From: Eleftheria terrae
Lineage (GTDB): Bacteria > Pseudomonadota > Gammaproteobacteria > Burkholderiales > Burkholderiaceae_C
Length of the DNA: 64,000 nucleotides
NCBI RefSeq assembly: GCF_030419005.1
Contig: NZ_CP106951.1
Coordinates: 4,216,001 to 4,280,000 of the forward strand
Direction of reading: 5' to 3'
In this document: piece after piece, positions 1-8,409 of the stretch
How positions within the stretch are numbered: position 1 is the stretch's first letter
How the letters are laid out: each line of letters begins with the position of its first letter
The notes under the pieces: model-generated
The model's input: only the letters and a program-made list of their open reading frames with translations
The model's database searches: none
What the model was told of the DNA's origin: nothing
Made by a program: the position numbers and the translations under genes

Positions 1-788
1 GCAGCGGCGAGCGGCGCATGGTCGAGCGCCACCACGCCATACGATTCGGCGAACAGCAGCAGCACGTCCGCGCCATGCAGCCGGGCCAGGTCGCTGTCGA
101 AGCGGGGGCTGGGTGAGAGGCGCCGGTCGGCCTGCCCCGGCAGCACGACGTCGGGCAGCAGCGCCACCTGGTGCAGCAGCCCGGGCAGCACCGGCAGCGA
201 GAAGAACCAGCGCGTGTCACGCTCCACATAGGGGTGCACCGCATGGCTGGCCGACAGCGCGAGCCCGGCCGCCAGCAGCCAGGGGCGGGGCCGGTGCCAT
301 TCGAGGCAGGCGGCCAGCATGGCGGTGGCGCGGTGCACCAGCAGGTAGAGGGTGGCGAGGCCGGCAACGGCCATGGCGAGGATGCCCGCCGCCTGCCATG
401 CCGGCCAGTCGCCGGCGGCCAGCTTCAGCAGCTGCCAGGCATGCCGGCCGTCCCAGTACAGGTTGACCGGGCGGCCCAGCAGCGCCGGCACGGTGACATC
501 GAGGTAGCGCAGCAGCACGCCGACGGTGTAGGCGGCGGCCAGCGCGCCGATCAGGCGGGCGCTGGCGCGGCCGCGCCAGGCCACCCAGGCCATCAGCCCC
601 AGCGTGCCGAGGCACAGCTCGAAGGACAGCCGGGCCCCCAGGCGGATGCCGGCGGTGGGCCACTGGTTCTCGAAGGTGAGGACGCCGTTGAGCACCAGGA
701 AGGCCAGCAGCGCGCGCGGCAACCAGTGGCGCCAGGCCGGGGGAGGCGCCGCCGCGCGGCTGCTGGCGTCCGGCGCGACAGGGCTCAC
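1..788 (-). CDS. Sulfatase-like / LTA-synthase-like membrane protein, N-terminal part only
   Basis: About 262 codons are present before the gene runs off the left edge, so the catalytic domain is missing. I take a GTG at 788 as the start: it shares bases with the stop of the YceI gene (GTGA overlap), matching the ATGA overlap one gene upstream, and no ATG fits. Hydrophobic stretches lie near residues 23-38, 55-71, 79-94, 132-152 and 168-182. At residues 240-251 the sequence ADVLLLFAESYG resembles the first strand of the alkaline-phosphatase/sulfatase fold of LTA synthases and phosphoethanolamine transferases, which transfer a head group from a membrane lipid outside the cytoplasmic membrane. 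The family call is by resemblance only; the metal ligands are not in view. It ends an operon with a CDP-alcohol phosphatidyltransferase, which fits lipid head-group work. Confidence 0.6.
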   Translation of the reverse strand, partial: MSPVAPDASSRAAAPPPAWRHWLPRALLAFLVLNGVLTFENQWPTAGIRLGARLSFELCLGTLGLMAWVAWRGRASARLIGALAAAYTVGVLLRYLDVTVPALLGRPVNLYWDGRHAWQLLKLAAGDWPAWQAAGILAMAVAGLATLYLLVHRATAMLAACLEWHRPRPWLLAAGLALSASHAVHPYVERDTRWFFSLPVLPGLLHQVALLPDVVLPGQADRRLSPSPRFDSDLARLHGADVLLLFAESYGVVALDHAPLAA

Positions 789-1426
789 TGGCGGCGGGCC
801 TCGAACTCGATGATCAGGGACACCTCGTCGCCGACCCAGCCGTTGGCCACGCCGTAGTTCATGCCCCAGGCGCTGCGCTTGAAGCTGCCGCGTGCCGACA
901 CCCCCATCACATACGGCTTGCGCAGGCCGCCAATCTCGTACTCGGCGCTCTTGTTCCAGGTGGCCTGCAGCACCAGCGGCTGGCTGCGCCCCAGCAGCTC
1001 GAGCTGGCCGGCGATCTCGAAACTGCGCTCGCCGGTGCGGCGGGCGCTGGCGGCGGTGAAGATCATGCGCGGGTGTTCGGCGGCGTTGAGGAAGTCGGCG
1101 CCTTTCAGGTGGTCGTCGCGCTTCTTATGGTTGGTGAACACGCTGGCGGTGTCGACCTCGATGCGCACGTCGCTCAGTGCGCCGCGCGCTTCGTCGAAGC
1201 TGTAGCTGCCGCGCGCGGCGCGGAACAGGCCGAGCACTTTGGCATAGCCGATGTGGCTGACCAGGAACCCGACCGACAGGTGGTCGGGGTCGATCTCATA
1301 GCGCTGGGGCTGCGCCGGCGCCTGCGCCTGGCTGCTGACGCAGGGCAGCAGCAGGGCCAGCAGGAGCAGGCCGGCGGCGCGCCACAGCAGCAGTGCCGGA
1401 GGGGGGCGGTGTCGAAACAGGCTCAT
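785..1426 (-). CDS. YceI family periplasmic protein
   Basis: 213 residues. A signal peptide covers about residues 1-34 (basic start, leucine-rich core, then SSQAQA). The mature part carries YceI-family features: YEIDPDHLSVGFLVSHIG near the start of the domain, a central region with KKRDDHLKGADFLNAAEHP, and a C-terminal strand ending GDEVSLIIEFEARR. YceI proteins are lipocalin-like beta barrels that bind isoprenoid or other amphiphilic molecules in the periplasm. The ATG at 1426 overlaps the TGA of the upstream CDP-alcohol phosphatidyltransferase gene (ATGA), and its own stop overlaps the next gene, so the three are probably translated together. The ligand is unknown; the context suggests a lipid or a product of the neighbouring cluster. 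Confidence 0.85.
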   Translation of the reverse strand: MSLFRHRPPPALLLWRAAGLLLLALLLPCVSSQAQAPAQPQRYEIDPDHLSVGFLVSHIGYAKVLGLFRAARGSYSFDEARGALSDVRIEVDTASVFTNHKKRDDHLKGADFLNAAEHPRMIFTAASARRTGERSFEIAGQLELLGRSQPLVLQATWNKSAEYEIGGLRKPYVMGVSARGSFKRSAWGMNYGVANGWVGDEVSLIIEFEARRQ

Positions 1427-2226
1427 GCAGCGGTCTCCCGGTGAAGGTGGCGCCGCCGGGCCAGCCAGGCCACGTCGGCGGCGAAGGAAGCACACAGCGC
1501 CAGCAGGCCGGCCCCGGCCATGGCGGCGGCGGCCGTGGCGTCGAACAGCGGTGCCAGGCAGGCCACCAGGCAGCCGATCTGCAGCGCGCAGACCGCCTTG
1601 CGGCGCCGGCTGGGTGGCAGCGGCGCAGCCAGCCAGGGCCACAGGCGGGCCGCGGCCACGAAAGCGTGGCGCAGCAGGCCGGCCGCCAGCAGCCAGGCGC
1701 CGGCGCGACCGGACTGCACGGCCAGCAGCGCCAGCACCAGCATCAGCAGGGTGTCGGTCTCCATGTCGAAGCGGGCGCCGAACTCGCTGCTCAGGCCGCT
1801 GGCGCGCGCCAATGGGCCGTCCAGCCCGTCGAGCAACGCGGCCACGCCGGCCAGCGCCACCAGCGCCCAGTCGAGCGCCGGGCGGCCGTGGATCGGCTCG
1901 CCGAGGCCGGCCGCCAGCAAGGTCACCAGCGCCAGGCGCGCCAGCGTCACGCGGTTGGCAGCGCCCAGGCGCCGGTGCGGCCGGTGCGCCGGCAGGCCCC
2001 GCCACAGCAGCACGCCGGCCAGCGCCAGCAGGGCCAGTGCCTTGCCGGCATAGCCGGGGCCGAGCTTCGCCAGCCAGGCGATGCCGAACGCCAGCGGGGC
2101 CAGCAGCGCGGCCGTCACCAGCAGGTCGCGACGCAGTTCCTGCCGCAGCGGATCGCCGGCGGACGGGGTGGGCGACGCCGCCCGCAGCGGGGCGGGCGGC
2201 GTGCCGGGCACGGTGTCGGCGAACAT
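1423..2226 (-). CDS. CDP-alcohol phosphatidyltransferase family membrane protein
   Basis: 267 residues with several membrane segments. The family signature is complete: D133, D136, G137, A140, R141, G150, D154 and D158 (DGLDGPLAR ... GARFDMETD), which bind the metal and CDP in enzymes that swap CMP for an alcohol on CDP-diacylglycerol or a similar donor. The substrate alcohol cannot be read from the sequence. I chose the ATG at 2226; an upstream ATG at 2268 would overlap the divergent dehydrogenase gene. It is the first gene of a three-gene run with a YceI protein and a sulfatase-like membrane protein, all joined by 4-base overlaps, and lies 35 bases from the divergent pterin-like genes. Confidence 0.85.
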   Translation of the reverse strand: MFADTVPGTPPAPLRAASPTPSAGDPLRQELRRDLLVTAALLAPLAFGIAWLAKLGPGYAGKALALLALAGVLLWRGLPAHRPHRRLGAANRVTLARLALVTLLAAGLGEPIHGRPALDWALVALAGVAALLDGLDGPLARASGLSSEFGARFDMETDTLLMLVLALLAVQSGRAGAWLLAAGLLRHAFVAAARLWPWLAAPLPPSRRRKAVCALQIGCLVACLAPLFDATAAAAMAGAGLLALCASFAADVAWLARRRHLHRETAA

Positions 2227-2261
2227 CGACTTAAGATCCTGCGTCGCTTTGCATCCCGCAC

Positions 2262-3278
2262 ATGTCAACCGCTTCGTCCTTCCCCGTCAAGCCCGGCGCT
2301 TCCCCAGGGCCGGCCCGCGCCTGCTGGGTGACCGCGCCCGGCCGCGCCGAGATCCGCGGCGAGACCGTGCCGCCGCCCGGCGCCGGCGAGGTGCAGGTGC
2401 GCGCGCTGCACAGCGGCATCAGTCGCGGCACCGAGACCCTGGTGTTCCGCGGTGAGGTGCCACCGGGCGAGTACGAACGCATGCGCGCACCCTTCCAGGC
2501 CGGCGATTTCCCTGGGCCGGTGAAGTACGGCTACTGCAATGTCGGCGTGGTCGAGGTGGGGCCGGCCGAGCTGCTGGGGCGGCCCGTCTTCTGCCTCTAC
2601 CCGCACCAGACCCGCTATGTCGTGCCGGCCGGCGCGGTGCTGCCGCTGCCGGCGCAGCTGCCACCCGGCCGTGCGGTGCTGGCGGCCAACCTGGAAACCG
2701 CCGTCAATGCGCTGTGGGACGCCGCGCCGCGCATCGGTGACCGCATCTCGGTGGTGGGCGGCGGGGTGGTCGGCCTGCTGGTCGCCTGGCTGGCGGCCCG
2801 GCTGCCGGGCTGCGAGGTCGAGGTGGTCGACACCCATGCCGCGCGGCACAGCATCGCCGAGGCGCTGGGCGCCCGTTTTGCGTCGCCCGGGGCGGCCACG
2901 CCGGAGGCCGACCTGGTGGTGCATGCCAGCGGCCAGCCGGAGGGGCTGGCCACCGCGCTGCGGCTGGCCGGCTTCGAGGCCACCGTGCTGGAGCTGAGCT
3001 GGTATGGCCGGCGGCCCGTCACGCTGCCGCTGGGCGAGGCCTTCCATGCGCGCCGGCTGCGGCTGCAGAGCTCGCAGGTCGGCCAGGTGGCGACCGCCCA
3101 GCGCGGCCGCTGGAGCCACCGCCGCCGGCTGGCACTGGCCTTGTCGCTGCTGGCGCAGGCGCCGGTGCTCGATGCCCTGCTGACCGACTGCGCCGATTTC
3201 GAGGCGCTGCCGCAGGTGCTGCAGCGCCTGTCGCAGGGCGCACCCGACACGCTGTGCCAGCGCATCGACTATCCCTGA
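2262..3278 (+). CDS. Medium-chain dehydrogenase/reductase family protein (zinc-type alcohol dehydrogenase-like)
   Basis: 338 residues. A GroES-like N-terminal half is followed by a nucleotide-binding Rossmann fold with [14 protein letters not shown] at about residues 163-176 and an acidic residue ending the second strand (VEVVDT). The usual GHE zinc motif of alcohol dehydrogenases is replaced by [13 protein letters not shown], so a catalytic zinc is doubtful; in this respect it recalls BchC-type enzymes. It is the first gene of a forward operon with the PTPS-like, glycosyltransferase and methyltransferase genes, so it probably oxidises or reduces an alcohol or ketone of that pathway. The substrate is unknown. 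The ATG at 2262 lies 35 bases from the divergent gene start, so the shared promoter region is very short. Confidence 0.75.
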   Translation: MSTASSFPVKPGASPGPARACWVTAPGRAEIRGETVPPPGAGEVQVRALHSGISRGTETLVFRGEVPPGEYERMRAPFQAGDFPGPVKYGYCNVGVVEVGPAELLGRPVFCLYPHQTRYVVPAGAVLPLPAQLPPGRAVLAANLETAVNALWDAAPRIGDRISVVGGGVVGLLVAWLAARLPGCEVEVVDTHAARHSIAEALGARFASPGAATPEADLVVHASGQPEGLATALRLAGFEATVLELSWYGRRPVTLPLGEAFHARRLRLQSSQVGQVATAQRGRWSHRRRLALALSLLAQAPVLDALLTDCADFEALPQVLQRLSQGAPDTLCQRIDYP

Positions 3279-3314
3279 CCCTTCGTCCCCACCTTGCAGG
3301 AGCCCGAGCCCGCC

Positions 3315-3731
3315 ATGTACAGCGTCAATGTCCGCGACCATTTCATGATCGCCCACAGCTTCCGCGGAGCCGTCTTCGGCCCGGCCCAGCGCCTGCACGG
3401 CGCCACCTATGTGGTGGACCTGGAGCTGCGCCGCCGCGAACTCGATGCCGACGGCGTGGTGGTCGACATCGGCCTGGCCACCGAGGCGCTGCGGGGCGTG
3501 CTGGCGGAGTTGAACTTCCGCAACCTCGACGAGGAGCCGGCCTTCGCCGGCCGCAACACCACCACCGAATTCCTGGCCCGGGCGATCCACCAGCGGCTGG
3601 CGGCGCAGGTGGCAGCCGGCCGGCTCGGGCCACATGCCGGCGGCCTGGACAGCGCGCGCGTCACGCTGCACGAGTCGCACGTGGCCTGGGCCGCCTACGA
3701 CGCCCCGCTGCAGCCGGCGGCGCCGGCATGA
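3315..3731 (+). CDS. 6-pyruvoyl-tetrahydropterin synthase / QueD-like protein, divergent active site
   Basis: 138 residues, the usual size of the family. The T-fold is recognisable from [11 protein letters not shown] at the N-terminus, [11 protein letters not shown] plus NTTTEFLA in the middle, and [12 protein letters not shown] at the end. Family enzymes bind zinc with three histidines, two in a HGHNY motif, and use a nearby cysteine or glutamate. Here H14 and H28 are present, but the motif reads LHGATY (A30 replaces the third histidine), and no cysteine precedes it. A changed reaction is therefore likely. I chose the ATG at 3315 over a TTG at 3294; AGGAG lies about 12 bases upstream. The stop overlaps the glycosyltransferase start (ATGA). 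Confidence 0.75.
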   Translation: MYSVNVRDHFMIAHSFRGAVFGPAQRLHGATYVVDLELRRRELDADGVVVDIGLATEALRGVLAELNFRNLDEEPAFAGRNTTTEFLARAIHQRLAAQVAAGRLGPHAGGLDSARVTLHESHVAWAAYDAPLQPAAPA

Positions 3732-4789
3732 GTGGCGGCCCGCGGCGCTGCGCCTTCCTGGTGCCGGGTGCGCTCGACACGCCGACCGGCGGCTTTCGCT
3801 ACGACCGGCGTGTGATCGAGGGCCTGCGGGCGGCCGGCTGGCAGGTGCAGCTGCTGGTGCTGGAGGGCGGCTTCCCGTGGCCGGACGACGCCACCTGCGC
3901 ACGAGCCGAGGCCGCACTCGCGGCGCTGCCCGACGGGCTGCCCGTGGTGGCCGACGGCCTGGCCTTCGGCTGCCTGCCAGCCCTGGCCGAGCGCCATGCG
4001 GGGCGCCTGCGCTGGCTGGCCCTGGTGCACCACCCGCTGGCTTTCGAGACCGGGCTGCAGGCGCGGCAGCGCGAGGCGCTGTTCGCCAGCGAAGTCCGTG
4101 CGCTGGCCTGTGCCAGGCAGGTGGTGGTCACCAGCGAATCCACCGCGCTGGCGCTGGCCGACTTTGCGGTGCCGCCGCAGCGGCTGGCGGTGGTGCCGCC
4201 GGGCACCGACCCGGTGGCCTGCCCGCCGCGCGATCCCGGCTCGGCCGGGCGGCTGCTGTGCGTTGCGACGCTCACGCCGCGCAAGGGCCACGCGCTGCTG
4301 GTCGAAGCCCTGGCCGGACTGCAGGACCGGGCCTGGACGCTCGACTGCGTGGGCAGCACGAGCCGCGACGCGGCCTGTGCGGACGCAGTGCGCCGGGCCG
4401 TCGTGGCCCATGGCCTGGCGTCGCGCGTGCGCCTGCACGGCGAGGTCGACGAACGCCAGCTGCAGGCGGCCTACCGCGCGGCCGACGCGCTGGTGCTCGC
4501 CAGCTTCCATGAAGGCTACGGCATGGTGCTGGCCGAGGCGCTGGCGCACGGCCTGCCGGTGCTTGCCACGCAGGCCGGCGCGGTGGGCGGCACCGTGCCG
4601 CCCGGCGCCGGGCGGCTGGTGCCCCCCGGCGACGTGCCGGCATTGCGCGCTGCACTGGCCGCTTGGCTGGACGATGCCGCCCTGCGCGCCCGCCTACAGC
4701 AGGGCGCCCGGGCGGCTGCCCCGCGGCTGCCGGGCTGGCCGCAGGCCGTGGCCCGGTTCGACCGCCTGCTGCAGGAGCTGGCCCGATGA
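3728..4789 (+). CDS. Glycosyltransferase family 4 protein
   Basis: 353 residues with the GT-B two-domain layout. The C-terminal domain starts near residue 175 with [20 protein letters not shown] and holds the retaining-glycosyltransferase EX7E motif [12 protein letters not shown] (E262 and E270). No membrane segment or signal peptide is seen, so it should act in the cytoplasm on a soluble or membrane-surface acceptor with a nucleotide sugar. ATGA overlaps join it to the PTPS-like gene before it and the methyltransferase after it, so I infer that it glycosylates a product of the same pathway. Pterin glycosyltransferases are known in cyanobacteria, which makes a pterin acceptor plausible but unproven. 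Confidence 0.85.
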   Translation: MSGGPRRCAFLVPGALDTPTGGFRYDRRVIEGLRAAGWQVQLLVLEGGFPWPDDATCARAEAALAALPDGLPVVADGLAFGCLPALAERHAGRLRWLALVHHPLAFETGLQARQREALFASEVRALACARQVVVTSESTALALADFAVPPQRLAVVPPGTDPVACPPRDPGSAGRLLCVATLTPRKGHALLVEALAGLQDRAWTLDCVGSTSRDAACADAVRRAVVAHGLASRVRLHGEVDERQLQAAYRAADALVLASFHEGYGMVLAEALAHGLPVLATQAGAVGGTVPPGAGRLVPPGDVPALRAALAAWLDDAALRARLQQGARAAAPRLPGWPQAVARFDRLLQELAR

Positions 4790-5649
4790 GCGGCTTCAGC
4801 GCGGAGTGGCTGCGCCTGCGCGAGCCGTTCGACCGGGCCGCCCGCGATGCCGCCGCAGGGGCGTTGCGGCTCGACACCCTGGCACGGCGCTGCGGCGCTG
4901 CGGCCGCCGAGCCCTTCACCGTGCTGGACCTCGGCTGCGGCACCGGCGCCAACCTGCGCTACCTGGCGCCGCGGCTGGGCGGCACCCAGCACTGGTGGCT
5001 GGTGGACCACGACCCGGCGCTGCTGGCTGCGCTGCCAGCGGCACTGGCCGACGCGGCCGCCGGGCCGGGCTATCGCTTCGAGCACCGGGGCAGGGGCGGG
5101 CGGTGGTCCGGCCCCGGCTTCTCGGCCGAGCTGGAACTGCTGCCGCTGGACCTGTCGCAGGCCCTCGGCGAGGCACCGTTCGCCAAGGCCCGGCTGGTCA
5201 CCGCCTCGGCCTTGCTCGATCTGGTTTCTGCGTCCTGGCTCGGCCGCCTGGCGGCGCATTGCGAAGCCGCCGGCGCCGCCCTGCTGTTCGCCCTCAACGT
5301 GGACGGCCGCATCGGCTGGACACCGGCCGATGCGGACGACGAACGGGTGCGCCGCCTGTTCGCGGCGCACCAGCGGCGCGACAAGGGCTTCGGCGCGGCG
5401 CTGGGAGCGGCCGCGGTGCCGCTGCTGGCGCAGCGACTGGCGGCGGCCGGCTGGAAGGTGCAGCAGGCGGAAAGCGACTGGCAGCTGCCGCCCGGCGAGA
5501 TGCAGGCCGCCCTGCTGGCCGGCATGGCGGCGGCCGCGCAGGAGCAGGCGCCCGGGGAAGCCGCTGCGGTGGCTGACTGGTGTCGCCGCAGGCGCCTGCA
5601 GCCGGCCGAGCTGCGGGTGGGGCATCTCGACCTGCTGGCAGAGCGCTGA
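4786..5649 (+). CDS. Class I SAM-dependent methyltransferase
   Basis: 287 residues. Motif I of the Rossmann methyltransferase fold is clear at residues 46-56 (VLDLGCGTGAN), followed by an acidic motif II region (WWLVDHDPALL). There is no membrane segment. The start overlaps the glycosyltransferase stop (ATGA at 4786), making it the last gene of the forward dehydrogenase, PTPS-like, glycosyltransferase, methyltransferase operon. It is convergent with the RibD-like gene. The acceptor is unknown; a ring nitrogen or a sugar hydroxyl of the cluster product are both possible. Confidence 0.82.
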   Translation: MSGFSAEWLRLREPFDRAARDAAAGALRLDTLARRCGAAAAEPFTVLDLGCGTGANLRYLAPRLGGTQHWWLVDHDPALLAALPAALADAAAGPGYRFEHRGRGGRWSGPGFSAELELLPLDLSQALGEAPFAKARLVTASALLDLVSASWLGRLAAHCEAAGAALLFALNVDGRIGWTPADADDERVRRLFAAHQRRDKGFGAALGAAAVPLLAQRLAAAGWKVQQAESDWQLPPGEMQAALLAGMAAAAQEQAPGEAAAVADWCRRRRLQPAELRVGHLDLLAER

Positions 5650-5938
5650 GACCGGAATGTGGCGGGCCGCCGCAGGGCGGCAGAGCGCCGTGGCCGTGGG
5701 GCCGGGCAGCGGATAGGGACCCGAGGGGGCGGCGGCGCGGCGCCCGCCAAGGCCGGCGCCGCGCCACTCGAAGGCCGCAGCGCGCCACTCGCCCAGGCGC
5801 CGTCGCGACCTGCCGCCCGCCCGGCGCCACCAGGCGCCGTCTTCGGCGCGCCCTCCGGCTGCCTTGCGCGCCGTCTCCTGCTTCTTCTTCGTGTTCCGTG
5901 CGACCCCTGCGGGGTGCCTGGGCCGATGCCGTCAGCCG

Positions 5939-6793
5939 TCAGCCACCGCGCAGGTCAAGGTCCCACAGGATGTCGCAGCCCATCTGCACCGTGCGGCAGG
6001 GCGGGCGCAGCGCCTCGCTCAGCCGGGTGGCCCGCGGCGCCTGCACGCCCGGCCGGCCGCGGCCGATCAGCAGCGGGGCGATCGCCAGGTGCAGGCGGTC
6101 CAGGCAGCCCTGCGCGAGAAAGCGCGAGACGGTGACGCCGCCGCCTTCGACGAACAGCAGCGACAGGCCGCGGCCTTGCAGCGCCGCGATGGCGGGCGCC
6201 AGGCGCGGTTCACCGTCTGCCCCCAGCAGGCCGGGCACGGCGAGCACCCGTTCGGCACCGAGCCGGGCCACCGCGGCGGCGGCATGCGCGGCATCGCACA
6301 GCAGCAGGGTGGGGGCCGCTTCGTCGCTGAACAGGCCGGCCCCGGCGGGGGCGCGCAGCCGCGGGTCCAGCACCACGCGCACCGGCTGCGGCCCGGTGAC
6401 CAGGCGGGTGGTCAGCCGCGGGTTGTCGGCGGCCACCGTGCCGGCCCCCACCAGCACGGCATCGCTCAAGGCACGCAGCCGGTGCAGGTGCACCAGATTC
6501 TCCGGGCCGTTGACGAAGCAGGAGTCGCCGCTGTGCGTGGCGACGCAGCCGTCCAGGCTCTGGCCGAGCTGGCCGATGACCCAGGTGGGCGCCCCGGCCT
6601 GCCGGTCCAGCAGTGGCTTGTAGAGGGGGAACAGCGCCTGCGCCTCGGCCGCCCAGCTGCCCTGCAGCTGCCAGCCGGCCTCGGGCTGCCAGGCCAGGCC
6701 GGCGTCGGCCGTGCCGCCCAGCACCCGGGCGGACGGCGTCGCCAGGCGCCGTTGCCCGGCGGCCTGCAGGCACAGTGTCCACAGGCGGTCCAT
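5939..6793 (-). CDS. RibD C-terminal (DHFR-like) reductase-domain protein
   Basis: 284 residues. Conserved blocks of the RibD reductase fold are present: GQLGQSLDGCVA, then NGPENLVHLHRLRA, DAVLVGAGTVAADNPRLTTR and LFVEGGGVTVSRFL. In riboflavin synthesis this domain reduces the ribose of the diaminopyrimidine made after GTP cyclohydrolase II, with NADPH. The bacterial RibD deaminase domain is absent; the first 100 or so residues are unlike it. The ATG at 6793 is preferred over upstream starts. It is divergent from the RibA gene with 139 bases between the starts and convergent with the methyltransferase. Together RibA and this reductase could make a reduced diaminopyrimidine for a product other than riboflavin (inference). 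Confidence 0.8.
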   Translation of the reverse strand: MDRLWTLCLQAAGQRRLATPSARVLGGTADAGLAWQPEAGWQLQGSWAAEAQALFPLYKPLLDRQAGAPTWVIGQLGQSLDGCVATHSGDSCFVNGPENLVHLHRLRALSDAVLVGAGTVAADNPRLTTRLVTGPQPVRVVLDPRLRAPAGAGLFSDEAAPTLLLCDAAHAAAAVARLGAERVLAVPGLLGADGEPRLAPAIAALQGRGLSLLFVEGGGVTVSRFLAQGCLDRLHLAIAPLLIGRGRPGVQAPRATRLSEALRPPCRTVQMGCDILWDLDLRGG

Positions 6794-6932
6794 GCCGGGG
6801 CGGGGGGCGGAGGCGTTCAAGGGCGTTGACGGGCCAGGCAGGGGACAATAGGCGGTGCGACATCCGGCGCCGCCGTGGCGGTGCCGGCGCCCGCCCTGCA
6901 CCGGCGCCGGGCGAGCCTTATGCTAGCAGCCT
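6794..6932. promoter_or_regulatory. Divergent promoter region between the RibD-like and RibA genes
   Basis: The 139 bases between the two start codons must hold promoters for both genes. A TATGCT hexamer at 6919-6924 lies only about 9 bases before the RibA ATG, which would give a nearly leaderless message if used; no good -35 box accompanies it. A TTGACG at about 6832 has no convincing -10 at the right distance. No FMN riboswitch-like sequence was recognised. Confidence 0.3.
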
Positions 6933-8111
6933 ATGAACGACCGAACCTTCCAGCTTCCCGACGCCGCCGCCCTGCATACCGACGACGAACTGGCCGCCAT
7001 CCGCGTGGACCGCGCGCAGACCGAACTGAAACACGGCCGCGGCCTGGCGGTGATCGATCCGCAGCACCCCTCGTCCGTCCTGCTGGTGGCTGCGGTCGAG
7101 ACGCTGACGCCGGCCCGCCTGAAATGGTTCGCCGCGCTGGACGCCGGCCTGTCGCTGCTGCTGACCGCCGAACGCTGCCAGGCCATCGCGCTGCCACAGG
7201 CCGAGGGCGCGGTGGCGCTGCGCCTGCCGGCGGGCGCCAGCGTCGAGGAGCTGCAGCAGCTGGGCGCGGTGCTGCCCGGCCACGGCGTGCCCGAGCGCCT
7301 GCGCGAGATGCTGCAGGCCCAGGCCGGCCTCGGCCTGCCGGCCGCCACGCCGGCCATGGAGGCGGCATTGGCGCTGGCCAAGCGGGCGCGCCTGACGCCG
7401 GCGCTGCTGGTGGCCGAGCCGCGCTCCTTGCTGCCCGGCACGCTGGAGGCGGCCCACCTGCTGCAGGTGTCCACCGCCGACGTGGCGCTGGTGCGCCAGC
7501 ATGCGCACCTGCGCCTGCGCCGCGTCAGCGATGCGCGGGTGCCGATCGCAGCGCACGAGGACTGCACCCTGGTGCTGTTCCGCGAGTGGCATGGCGACGC
7601 CGAGCATGTCGCCATCGTGGTCGGCCGGCCCGACCTGCAGCAACCGGTGCCGGTGCGCCTGCATTCTTCCTGCCTCACCGGCGACCTGCTCGGCAGCCTG
7701 CGCTGCGACTGCGGCGACCAGCTGCAGGACGCCATCGAGCGCCTGGCCGAAACCGGTGGCGTGCTGCTCTACCTGGCCCAGGAAGGCCGCGGCACCGGCC
7801 TCGGCAACAAGCTGCGGGCCTACCGGCTGCAGGACGCCGGGCTGGACACCATCGATGCCGACCGCTACCTGGGTTTCCGCTCGGACGAGCGCGATTTCGG
7901 CGCCGCGGTGGCCATGCTGCAGGCGCTCGGCGTCCAGCGCATCCGGCTGATGACCAACAACCCGCTCAAGATCGCCGCCATCCGCAGCGGTGGCATCGAC
8001 GTGGTGGACCGCATCCCGCTGATCGCCCCGGTCAACCCGCACAACGAGCGCTACATCCGCACCAAGCGCGAACGCGCCGGCCACCTGACCCGGGGCGAAG
8101 AACAGGAGTGA
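6933..8111 (+). CDS. ribA: GTP cyclohydrolase II, RibA type, with degenerate N-terminal domain
   Basis: 392 residues. The C-terminal half (from about residue 200) is a full GTP cyclohydrolase II: zinc cysteines C247, C258 and C260 (CLTGDLLGSLRCDC), the EGRGTGLGNKLRAY block and MTNNPLKIAAI. The enzyme opens GTP to a diaminopyrimidine ribotide, formate and pyrophosphate. The first 200 residues sit where RibBA fusions carry dihydroxybutanone-phosphate synthase, but the acidic DRENEGD-type active site is not there, so that activity is probably lost. Its place beside a RibD-like reductase and PTPS-like gene, instead of ribB/ribE/ribH, suggests a copy dedicated to a special pathway; a housekeeping copy is expected elsewhere. 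There is no clear Shine-Dalgarno site before the ATG. Confidence 0.88.
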   Translation: MNDRTFQLPDAAALHTDDELAAIRVDRAQTELKHGRGLAVIDPQHPSSVLLVAAVETLTPARLKWFAALDAGLSLLLTAERCQAIALPQAEGAVALRLPAGASVEELQQLGAVLPGHGVPERLREMLQAQAGLGLPAATPAMEAALALAKRARLTPALLVAEPRSLLPGTLEAAHLLQVSTADVALVRQHAHLRLRRVSDARVPIAAHEDCTLVLFREWHGDAEHVAIVVGRPDLQQPVPVRLHSSCLTGDLLGSLRCDCGDQLQDAIERLAETGGVLLYLAQEGRGTGLGNKLRAYRLQDAGLDTIDADRYLGFRSDERDFGAAVAMLQALGVQRIRLMTNNPLKIAAIRSGGIDVVDRIPLIAPVNPHNERYIRTKRERAGHLTRGEEQE

Positions 8112-8409
8112 GGCGGGCCTGCGCTCACTGGCGCCCCCGCCCTGTCGCCGGGTGGCGCGACGGCTGCGGTAGCGCTGGCCCCTGGTGCACCGGCCAGGCG
8201 CCGGCCCGCCGGATCGGGTCAACCGGCCGGACTGCTTGACGGCTGGCCTGCCCGCCTGCCGCTCCGTCCGCCGCCGAACCGCGGCGGCACCCGCCACGTC
8301 CGGGCGGCGGCCCAGCGGTCTTGCGGCGGCGGCAATGCCCCGGCGGGCCGCACGGGCGCCTTCGAGGGCGGCCTGACGTCGCCATCCGCAGCGCGCCCGC
8401 CGCCCGGCG
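8112..8409. other. Intergenic region, nothing recognised
   Basis: About 300 bases between the RibA gene and the convergent membrane-protein gene. Open frames here are short and of biased composition. I see no hairpin followed by a T-run and no repeat. Confidence 0.5.

Noticed and set aside
2265..3917. Long open frame antisense to the dehydrogenase and PTPS-like genes.
   Set aside because: The sense genes have clear domains; the antisense frame is a codon-bias shadow.
6919..6924. TATGCT as a -10 box giving a nearly leaderless RibA message.
   Set aside because: No -35 box at the right distance; kept only as a weak note in the promoter region.
8185..8376. Short open frame between the RibA gene and the membrane-protein gene.
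   Set aside because: Composition is arginine/alanine-biased and it has no ribosome site or recognised similarity.
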